From NCBI GenBank assembly GCA_013286365.1, contig JABDFY010000001.1, forward strand, positions 1 to 64,000: a stretch of 64,000 nucleotides of DNA, in the 5' to 3' direction. Shown one piece after another: positions 37,622-44,649 of this stretch. The position numbers were made by a program, and so were the translations under genes. The stretch comes from Alphaproteobacteria bacterium. GTDB lineage: Bacteria > Pseudomonadota > Alphaproteobacteria > UBA9219. The first letter of the stretch is position 1, and each line of letters begins with the position of its first letter. The notes under the pieces are model-generated. The model worked only from the letters and a program-made list of their open reading frames with translations, searched no databases and was not told where the DNA came from.

Positions 37622-38689
37622 ATGTCCGCTAAATCGATCAAAAAACTCACGATCCCACAGCCAGACGATTGGCATGTACATTTACGTGACGGCGCGATGC
37701 TGGCGGCTGTTTTGCCCTATACAGCACGTCATTTTGCCCGGGCAATCGTTATGCCCAATTTACAGCCTCCGGTAACGACGACAGCCCGGGCCGAGGTTTA
37801 CCGCGATCAAATCTTGGCCGCTCTGCCCGAAGGCATCAAATTCTCGCCTCTGATGACGATTTATCTCACCGATACCACAGATCCTCACGATCTATCGCGG
37901 GGCCATGAGCTGGGCATTGTAACGGCGGCCAAGCTCTATCCGGCTCACGCCACGACCAATGCCGAGCATGGCGTAAGGGATGTCAAAAATATCCAATCCG
38001 TGCTGGAGAAGATGCAGCGTATGGGTATGCCGCTGCTCGTGCATGGTGAGGTCACTGATCCTGACGTGGATGTCTTCGATCGTGAGGCCGTATTTATTGA
38101 TAAAATCTTGAAGCCATTAAGGAAAGATTACCCAGAACTCAAAATTGTCTTCGAGCATATCACGACCTCAGAAGCCGTGGACTATGTCAGCAGTGAGGGC
38201 AAAAAAGGGGGTCTGGCGGCTACGATTACGGCACATCATTTGCTGATCAACCGCAATGCTATGTTCAAAGGCGGCATTCGTCCGCATTATTATTGCTTGC
38301 CTGTGGCAAAACGCGAAAGACATCGTCAGGCGTTGATCATGGCCGCAACCTCCGGGGCCAAAATGTATTTTCTTGGTACAGATTCGGCCCCACATTTTCG
38401 TCAAGCAAAAGAAAGCGCTTGTGGCTGCGCTGGGATCTTTACGGCCCCAAGTGCGTTGGCGCTCTACGCTCAAGTGTTTGAAGACGCTGGAAGCCTTTCA
38501 AATTTTGAAGCCTTTGCCAGCCGCAATGGTCCATCGTTCTATGGACTGCCGGTGAACGAGAAATTGCTTGAGTTAATGAAAATTGACCATTTGAAGGACG
38601 ATATTAATTCGATTTTAACCGAAAACAGGCAAGAAATAGTACCGTACCGTAATTCTGCGCCTCTGCGTTGGTGTGTGGCTGAAGTTTAG
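37622..38689 (+). CDS. pyrC: Dihydroorotase (PyrC type)
   Basis: A 355-residue zinc amidohydrolase closing the dihydroorotate ring in pyrimidine synthesis. WHVHLRDGAML provides the first metal ligands, AKLYPAHATTN the carboxylated lysine, VHGEVTD and FEHITT further ligands, and LGTDSAPHF the catalytic Asp. This is the E. coli-type (class II) enzyme. The frame stays open back to 37307, inside hisS on the other strand, but similarity begins at the ATG at 37622 (MSAKSIKKLTIPQPDDWHVH). It is divergent from hisS and 14 bp before the ATPase pair. Confidence 0.95.
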   Translation: MSAKSIKKLTIPQPDDWHVHLRDGAMLAAVLPYTARHFARAIVMPNLQPPVTTTARAEVYRDQILAALPEGIKFSPLMTIYLTDTTDPHDLSRGHELGIVTAAKLYPAHATTNAEHGVRDVKNIQSVLEKMQRMGMPLLVHGEVTDPDVDVFDREAVFIDKILKPLRKDYPELKIVFEHITTSEAVDYVSSEGKKGGLAATITAHHLLINRNAMFKGGIRPHYYCLPVAKRERHRQALIMAATSGAKMYFLGTDSAPHFRQAKESACGCAGIFTAPSALALYAQVFEDAGSLSNFEAFASRNGPSFYGLPVNEKLLELMKIDHLKDDINSILTENRQEIVPYRNSAPLRWCVAEV

Positions 38690-38703
38690 TCTCTCGGGGC
38701 TTG

Positions 38704-39726
38704 ATGAGTAATCTATCACTTGAAAATCTGCCATTTATTGATCTTTACGTCCGGCTCGATCAACCTGATAGGGCGCTGTATCGATCAAATGTAAGAGGCC
38801 AAGGCCGCATCAATCAGATTGTGCCGGAAGAATATCAACTCGTGATCGACCGTTTCATGGCGGGGGTACAGTCTTTACTGAAAGATTTAAATGATGGGGC
38901 TATAGATTTTGAAGGCGTGCGTTGCCGCTTGTCGCGCCAACACATGGCCGATGGAACGACTTGGGTTTGCGCCCGACGCATTAATACAGTTATTCCCGAT
39001 TTCAATAAACTGGGCATCATGCCAACAATTTGCACTCATATGCGCAATCTTGGCACGCGCGACGGTTTGGTCGTTATTTCAGGTGCCACGGGCCACGGCA
39101 AAACAACGACAGCTGTCGGGCTTTTAGCAGATTTTCTTCGTACCTACGGTGGAACGGCAGTCACCATTGAAGATCCGGTTGAATATATGCTCAAAGGCCG
39201 ACATGGCGATGGTGGGCATTGTTTTCAGGTTGAAGTTAAAAATGACGAAGACTGGGCGGTCTGTTTGAAGCGAGCCCTGCGCTGGGCCCCACGTTATATC
39301 TATGTTGGTGAAATTCGCACGCCAAAGGCGGCTGAGCAACTTTTGCGTGCAGCAGCCACCGGACATCTTGTCATAACGACCGTTCATGCCGGCTCGCCGG
39401 AAGAAGCGCTGATGGGGATTATTTTTCTAGCGGAACAAGCCATGGGCCCCGGTGTTCAAAACATCCTAGCTGCTGCCTTAACGGCATTGGTTTATCAGAC
39501 CATGAAGGAAACGGGTCCGTTCTTGAAATATCTATTTACCGAAGAGAATTCGATGGGTGATCCTATTCGTTCGCTTATTCGCGAGAATAAAATCGGTATG
39601 ATGTCGACATATATAGATCGAATAGCTGCCCGGCTAACCAATCCACAGGCTCAGATAGTCGTGCCATCGCTGGCAAATCAGCCGCCGCCGGGCGCCGTTG
39701 GCGCTAAACCGCCGCCTAAGAAATGA
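38704..39726 (+). CDS. PilT/DotB-type secretion ATPase (copy 1)
   Basis: A 340-residue P-loop ATPase of the type II/IV secretion superfamily. An N-terminal domain (1-105, opening NLPFIDLYVRLDQPD) precedes the RecA-like domain with Walker A GATGHGKT (127-134), the Asp box VTIEDPVEY, Walker B YVGEIRT (200-206) and the His box ATGHLVITTVHAG (218-230). The P-loop has GHGKT where GSGKS/T is usual. The closest functional classes are PilT (pilus retraction), TraJ/DotB (type IVB secretion) and relatives; no pilin, secretin or Dot/Icm gene lies nearby. It is followed after 16 bp by a paralogue. Confidence 0.88.
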   Translation: MSNLSLENLPFIDLYVRLDQPDRALYRSNVRGQGRINQIVPEEYQLVIDRFMAGVQSLLKDLNDGAIDFEGVRCRLSRQHMADGTTWVCARRINTVIPDFNKLGIMPTICTHMRNLGTRDGLVVISGATGHGKTTTAVGLLADFLRTYGGTAVTIEDPVEYMLKGRHGDGGHCFQVEVKNDEDWAVCLKRALRWAPRYIYVGEIRTPKAAEQLLRAAATGHLVITTVHAGSPEEALMGIIFLAEQAMGPGVQNILAAALTALVYQTMKETGPFLKYLFTEENSMGDPIRSLIRENKIGMMSTYIDRIAARLTNPQAQIVVPSLANQPPPGAVGAKPPPKK

Positions 39727-39742
39727 ACGGGTAGGAAAAATC

Positions 39743-40744
39743 ATGCTTAAAAATGATGGTCAGAATGTTGGTACAAGACTTCGTGATCTTCCCTTTATGG
39801 ATTTGTATGTGAGATTGGATCAGCCAGGCACGGCGCGTTACCGCTCACCGGGCCGTGACTACACGAACAACTGGTCGCGAGTATTGCCGGAAAAACATCG
39901 CGGCGAAGTCCAGATTATCGCCAAACAATTGATTGGGAACATTGAAAATCCCGATTCCTCCTATGCCTACGACGATATGCGTTTTCGACTTTCCTATCAG
40001 CGACTAGCTAACGGGCAAGAGTGGGTCATCTTGCGTCGGATTAACTCGCGCGTGCCTACTTTGGAAGAGCTATCAATTGCGCCTCATATGTGTACCTTCT
40101 TGCGCAAGCTTGGCCAACGCGATGGCCTCATTCTCATTTCAGGTCCAACCGGACATGGTAAGACCACAACATCATTTGCACTGCTCGGTGATTATCTACA
40201 ACGTTTTGGCGGCGTCGGAATTTCGGTCGAAGATCCGGTTGAATACATGCTCGACGGACCAGTTGGCGATTATGGCTACTGCTACCAGGTGCAAGTCAAT
40301 AAGGATGAAGATTGGGCGACGCCGCTAAAACGCGCTTTGCGTTGGACACCACGATACTTGTTGGTGGGTGAGGTGCGATCGCCGCGTGCTGCCGAGCAGA
40401 TATTGCGTGCCGCTACGACTGGCCATTTAGTCATCACCACAATCCACGCTGGCTCGGTTGAAGAAAGTTTCATGGGTCTTATGCATCTTGCCGAGCAAAG
40501 TATGGGCTCAGTCGGCGCAAATTTTATGTTAGCCCAAGGCCTAACGGCGGCATGGCACCAAACTTTGGGTTCGTCGGGTCCATTTTTACGTTACGTTGTG
40601 ACAGAAGAAAACAACAATGGCGATCCTGTGCGAGCGCTGATCCGAGAAAATCGTGTTGGTATGATTAATAGCTACATAGATAAGCAAATTGCGCGCATGG
40701 AAGTGATGCGTGGTGTCGACCCAGTTAGCGGAAAACGGCGCTAA
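39743..40744 (+). CDS. PilT/DotB-type secretion ATPase (copy 2)
   Basis: A 333-residue paralogue of the preceding gene, aligned along its whole length: DLPFMDLYVRLDQPG, Walker A GPTGHGKT (134-141), SVEDPVEYML, Walker B VGEVRSPRAAEQ, ATTGHLVITTIHAG, then EENNNGDPVRALIRENRVGM. The start is fixed by AGGAA at 39732-39736 before the ATG; an in-frame upstream start overlapping copy 1 is rejected. Tandem retention of two complete ATPases suggests paired or opposing motors, as PilT/PilU or two subunits of one ring, which is inference. It is convergent with the OPRT-like gene, 15 bp apart. Confidence 0.88.
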   Translation: MLKNDGQNVGTRLRDLPFMDLYVRLDQPGTARYRSPGRDYTNNWSRVLPEKHRGEVQIIAKQLIGNIENPDSSYAYDDMRFRLSYQRLANGQEWVILRRINSRVPTLEELSIAPHMCTFLRKLGQRDGLILISGPTGHGKTTTSFALLGDYLQRFGGVGISVEDPVEYMLDGPVGDYGYCYQVQVNKDEDWATPLKRALRWTPRYLLVGEVRSPRAAEQILRAATTGHLVITTIHAGSVEESFMGLMHLAEQSMGSVGANFMLAQGLTAAWHQTLGSSGPFLRYVVTEENNNGDPVRALIRENRVGMINSYIDKQIARMEVMRGVDPVSGKRR

Positions 40745-40759
40745 TTTTTATCGGGTGTT

Positions 40760-41725
40760 TTAAGCGGCCTGGTGCTTGAGCCTATCTGCAATGGCTGCTT
40801 TCACCTGTGTAAATAGCACTTCATGGGTTTGTCGCATCGACCAGGGGTCAAGTGAGAAAAATGAGCGCATTCTCTCGAATGATTTGTTATCCATACCCAT
40901 CACCTCGAATAAAGCGACGTCGTACGGCAGATACTGTCTGCCCCATTCTTGAGGCGATTTAAAATAGAGGGCAATTTCAGCCAGCGTTTCTTCGTCAATT
41001 AGCTTTTCGGCTCTCGATTGCTCAAAGAACCCCAGATCAATACTATTAAGGGCTACTACTTTTGTCCCTCGTGCGTGCAGTTTTTGCACGCCGTTACCGC
41101 GACTATTAAAACAAAGCGTGCCAGCATAGTCGAGCTTTGCCTTTTCAAGGGTAGGAAACCATAAATCAAAATAGCTCGCGGCATTGTTAATCAAGTCGGC
41201 GATATGCAGGGCCTTCTCATGGGGTATTAGCCCTTGCGGGCAATAGGCTGTTTGATTTTTAAATAAGTACGCATGCTTTATATTTAATTCATCGGCTAAA
41301 GGAACCGAGAACAGCCAATCACGTCGCTCGCCACCGGATATAAAGTTGTAACTACCAACGGGATAATTTTCTCTGGCCTTCGCCGCCATAGTCTTAATAA
41401 CTTGCTGATAAACCGAATTAGTTGTTGTGGCATCTAAAATAATTTTGCCCAACGCTTCGCTGCGGACGCCGGGGTCAGCTAGGCTACCAAGTACTTTGTC
41501 GATTTGTTTAAGCAAATCTTTTGCCGTCTCGGCGCCGATGACAAACTCTGTATTGACATAAAAAGGTCCGGGTACACCGGCAATGTACCAGAAAACCGGA
41601 CCTTTTTTCCGGTTCCATATGGACAGCGCATGCGTCTCATGGATAAGTTTTATCAAATCAGGACTTGAATAGACCAAATACGTCTCCCCTCGCGGCTTTT
41701 GTTTGTGATAACATGGGTGCAACAT
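40760..41725 (-). CDS. Orotate-phosphoribosyltransferase-like protein
   Basis: A 321-residue protein I place tentatively in the phosphoribosyltransferase fold. VPGPFYVNTEFVIG (51-64), NFISGGERRDWLFSVPLADEL (127-147) and HAYLFKNQ follow the order of motifs in orotate PRTases. The PRPP loop, normally VDDVxTTG, reads IADLINNAASY (175-185), lacking the paired acidic residues, so PRPP binding is doubtful. The C-terminal 90 residues (EIALYFKSPQEWG, MRSFFSLDPWSM) are extra. It is divergent from the LD-carboxypeptidase with only 49 bp between starts, which contain a five-base tandem repeat. Confidence 0.5.
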   Translation of the reverse strand: MLHPCYHKQKPRGETYLVYSSPDLIKLIHETHALSIWNRKKGPVFWYIAGVPGPFYVNTEFVIGAETAKDLLKQIDKVLGSLADPGVRSEALGKIILDATTTNSVYQQVIKTMAAKARENYPVGSYNFISGGERRDWLFSVPLADELNIKHAYLFKNQTAYCPQGLIPHEKALHIADLINNAASYFDLWFPTLEKAKLDYAGTLCFNSRGNGVQKLHARGTKVVALNSIDLGFFEQSRAEKLIDEETLAEIALYFKSPQEWGRQYLPYDVALFEVMGMDNKSFERMRSFFSLDPWSMRQTHEVLFTQVKAAIADRLKHQAA

Positions 41726-41735
41726 AATTCAAATC

Positions 41736-41759
41736 ATCTCATCTCATCTCAGCTCAGCT
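41736..41759. repeat. Pentanucleotide tandem repeat
   Basis: Three copies of ATCTC, one AGCTC and a partial AGCT run head to tail inside the 49-bp divergent space between the OPRT-like gene and the LD-carboxypeptidase gene. On the minus strand it reads GAGATGAGATGAGATGA just before the OPRT-like ATG. Copy-number slippage could change promoter or ribosome-binding-site spacing. Confidence 0.6.
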
Positions 41760-41774
41760 ATAAATTCACCGAAT

Positions 41775-42737
41775 ATGACTTCACCGAAGAATGCGCAGTC
41801 TTCCTTGGTTTATCCACCTCCGCTTAAAGCCGGAGGAACGATCGGTATTGTATCGCCGGCACGATGGTCAAAGCCCGACTGGCTGGTAAAAGGCAAGGCA
41901 TTCTTGGAGGCGCGCGGTTATCAGGTAGTGATCCATGCACAAAATTATCTAAAAGATGGCCAACTGGCTGGTCATGATGCGGCGCGTGCCGAAGCCATAA
42001 TGGATATGTTCGCTGATGCCACCATTGATGCCATCTTCTGCGCACGCGGCGGCACAGGCTCGATGCGACTTCTCGATAAACTGGACTACAGGTTTATCAA
42101 ACAGAACCCCAAACCGTTTGTAGGTTTTTCCGACATTACTGCGTTATTACAAGCGATTTCCGCTCAGTGCGGATTCGTAACCTTTCACGGACCGATGTTT
42201 TGGAATTTTGCTCACGATTATGATGAGCGCATGTCAGAAGATTTATTCCAAATCATCGGCACGAAGAACGCGAGGGTCAACTTAAAATTTCCTGAAGCCG
42301 AAACAGTGCGTGCGGGAACGGCTAAGGCCAGAATTACGGGCGGTAATCTAGCGCTGTTGCAGAGCCTGGTTGGTACGCCTTACGACTGGTCGGGCAAAGA
42401 TGTGATACTTTTTATCGAAGATGTTGATGAGGTTCTCTATCGTTTGGATCGCGAGCTTAATCATTTGCGACTTGCAGGGAAATTTGAGGGTGTTCGAGCC
42501 GTTATAGTCGGTGAGATGGTTGATATTGGTGACGGCGAAACAGGATTTATGCGCGCGGGCGAACAACCTTATGGCAGCGATTTGAAGCAAATCTTTGTTC
42601 GACATTTGCCGCCCGAGGTGCCGATCTGTTTTAATTTTCCCTGCGGCCACGGAAGGTATCTTACGACGTTGCCGATCGGTAGTTGTGGTGAATTAACGCT
42701 CTCTGACAACGGCGCGGAACTTACAATTATACGTTAA
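41775..42737 (+). CDS. ldcA: LD-carboxypeptidase (peptidase S66)
   Basis: A 320-residue serine peptidase of the S66 family, which includes LdcA (removes the terminal D-Ala from recycled tetrapeptide muropeptides) and microcin-C immunity MccF. The nucleophile Ser119 is in FVGFSDITALL. FIEDVDEVLYRLDREL holds the catalytic Glu and FPCGHGRY the His; FCARGGTGSMRLLD is the usual N-terminal signature. There is no signal peptide, consistent with cytoplasmic recycling. LdcA is preferred over MccF because peptidoglycan-recycling partners exist in the window, but the two cannot be separated by eye. Its 3' end overlaps the convergent hydrolase gene by 11 bp. Confidence 0.9.
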   Translation: MTSPKNAQSSLVYPPPLKAGGTIGIVSPARWSKPDWLVKGKAFLEARGYQVVIHAQNYLKDGQLAGHDAARAEAIMDMFADATIDAIFCARGGTGSMRLLDKLDYRFIKQNPKPFVGFSDITALLQAISAQCGFVTFHGPMFWNFAHDYDERMSEDLFQIIGTKNARVNLKFPEAETVRAGTAKARITGGNLALLQSLVGTPYDWSGKDVILFIEDVDEVLYRLDRELNHLRLAGKFEGVRAVIVGEMVDIGDGETGFMRAGEQPYGSDLKQIFVRHLPPEVPICFNFPCGHGRYLTTLPIGSCGELTLSDNGAELTIIR

Positions 42738-43632
42738 TGCCTTGTAAAAAATTATCGATATCACGCCAGACCTGAGATAGATAGTCATCCGTTTCACACA
42801 TCAGATCATGGAGCGCGCCAGGATAAATTTTTTCTGTTGCGCCAGGGATTTCTCTTGTCCACTTACTAACTTCACGAGAGAGCACTACTCGGTCAGCGCC
42901 TGCGTTGAGTACCAGGGTTGGCGTTACAATATTCTTAAGTTGTTTGCGAGTCTTTGTAATGGCTTTTACGGCGGCATCTATCCAACTATACGTTACGCCG
43001 CCCAAGCTGAATTCAGGTCTGCGAGCGAACCAATCTGGGATAATTCTCAAACGTTCGGGATCGTGTGTCAGATAATTATTTTTAAAATGCCATTGTTTGG
43101 GACTATAATTGCGTTCGGCGAATGTATAGGCATTACCAAAGCCTAGCCCTAGGGCACAGCATGATATCACGCGCATCATTCCATATAACCAACTTGGCAA
43201 CGGTAACGCCAACATAGGCGTCGCTAGTATGGCGGCTTTAACGTCCGGTTTATCGTGCAGAAGCCACTCGAGTGCTACAAAGGCCCCCATGGAATGCCCA
43301 AAAACGATCAGCGGTCGTATGAGTTGCGGCTTTACGATTGAGCGGTAAAACTCATTTATATCGCTGCGATACTCATCGAAGGATCCAATATGGGATTTGT
43401 TCTTATTGGCCAGCATGCGCCCAGATCCCCCCTGGCCACGCAAATCAAGGGCCACAACCTTAAAACCGCGCTTGAGCCAAGCCTCAATAACCTCAAAATC
43501 TTTCTCTATGAACTCACGTCGTCCGCCCAAGCAGAGTATGGTACCCCTCGAGGGGATGGTTGGCTGAAACCAGGCGTAGCGTAAACGCATGCCATCCGGC
43601 AGGCAAAAGAATTGTTCCTCAAGATGCGGCAT
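42727..43632 (-). CDS. Alpha/beta hydrolase (lysophospholipase-like)
   Basis: A 301-residue serine hydrolase with the nucleophile elbow GHSMG (Ser114), an acid in LNAGADRVVLS and the catalytic His in GALHDLMCE, the pattern of the monoacylglycerol lipase/lysophospholipase L2 group. VVALDLRGQGGSG is the oxyanion/strand region. There is no signal peptide. The substrate is probably a lipid ester but is not proven. It is divergent from ribF. Confidence 0.88.
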   Translation of the reverse strand: MPHLEEQFFCLPDGMRLRYAWFQPTIPSRGTILCLGGRREFIEKDFEVIEAWLKRGFKVVALDLRGQGGSGRMLANKNKSHIGSFDEYRSDINEFYRSIVKPQLIRPLIVFGHSMGAFVALEWLLHDKPDVKAAILATPMLALPLPSWLYGMMRVISCCALGLGFGNAYTFAERNYSPKQWHFKNNYLTHDPERLRIIPDWFARRPEFSLGGVTYSWIDAAVKAITKTRKQLKNIVTPTLVLNAGADRVVLSREVSKWTREIPGATEKIYPGALHDLMCETDDYLSQVWRDIDNFLQGINV

Positions 43633-43686
43633 ATGTTTATCCTGGAGCTAACCTACTCACTTTGAGGATAGTATCGGGCTTGACGA

Positions 43687-44601
43687 ATGACCAGTTCAAT
43701 TCAGGGTTCCGGTAAAGGCGGCGTTTTCGCGCTCGGTAACTTCGATGGCGTTCATCGTGGCCACCAAGTTGTGATTAGTGCCGCCCTAGATAAAGCTCGC
43801 AACATGGGTGTAACGGCTAATGTTTTAACATTTGAGCCTCATCCACGTTCCTTGTTCCAACCCAATACGGCGCCATTTAGGCTGACCCCAGCGCAGGTGA
43901 AGATACGCTTGTTGCAAGGCCTCGCGATCGCCGAAGTAAATGTCATTCCGTTTACGCCCACTTTTTCACAGCTATCCGCATCGGCGTTCGTCGAAGAGAT
44001 TTTGGTTCACACATATGGCGTGCAACATATTGTTGCTGGGTTTGACTTTGTTTTTGGCTTTAAGCGGGCTGGAAATATGGAGAATCTACGCAGTTGGCTT
44101 TCACCACATAATGTCGGCGTTACAGAGGTTGCTCCTTTTCGCGATGCAGAAGGCGAGATTATGTCTTCCTCGCGCGCGCGACAGGCACTTCAAGAAGGTA
44201 ATTTGCGTGCTGCCGAACATGTGCTTGGTCGGTCTTGGTCAATTGCTGGCATTGTACAAAAGGGCGCGCAGCGTGGCCGAGAGCTTGGTTTTCCGACCGC
44301 CAATATAGGGCTTGGCGACTATTTGAGACCCAAGTTCGGTGTTTATGCCATTTTGGCCGCGCGCGTCGGCAAGTCTGAAAAATGGCGCGGTGTAGCCAAT
44401 ATTGGCGTTAGGCCGACTGTGGATGGTAAGGAGGAATTGCTCGAGTTTCATTTGTTCGATTTTCAAGAAGAGATTTATGGCCAAGAATGGGAGGTGGTTT
44501 TGCTCCATTTTCTCCGCCCTGAACGATCATTTTCCGATATAGATGCTTTACGTGCGCAAATCATAAGTGATGTTATGGCAGCAAAAGCGATGTTGGCTTG
44601 A
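43687..44601 (+). CDS. ribF: Bifunctional riboflavin kinase/FAD synthetase
   Basis: A 304-residue enzyme making FMN and FAD. The N-terminal nucleotidyltransferase domain has FALGNFDGVHRGHQ with the HxGH-like HRGH and EIMSSSRARQAL. The C-terminal riboflavin-kinase domain has GRELGFPTANIGL, FGVYA, GVANIGVRPTVDG and EFHLFDF. Length is standard. It is followed by ileS and lspA, the usual proteobacterial order. Confidence 0.96.
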   Translation: MTSSIQGSGKGGVFALGNFDGVHRGHQVVISAALDKARNMGVTANVLTFEPHPRSLFQPNTAPFRLTPAQVKIRLLQGLAIAEVNVIPFTPTFSQLSASAFVEEILVHTYGVQHIVAGFDFVFGFKRAGNMENLRSWLSPHNVGVTEVAPFRDAEGEIMSSSRARQALQEGNLRAAEHVLGRSWSIAGIVQKGAQRGRELGFPTANIGLGDYLRPKFGVYAILAARVGKSEKWRGVANIGVRPTVDGKEELLEFHLFDFQEEIYGQEWEVVLLHFLRPERSFSDIDALRAQIISDVMAAKAMLA

Positions 44602-44649
44602 TTAAAAGACAGCTTTACCGCCGCAAAACCGGCCACTATTCTGCCCCCT

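Noticed and set aside
38704-40744. A Dot/Icm type IVB secretion locus
   Set aside because: Only ATPases are present; no DotA, IcmB/O, DotH or other component is recognisable within 64 kb.
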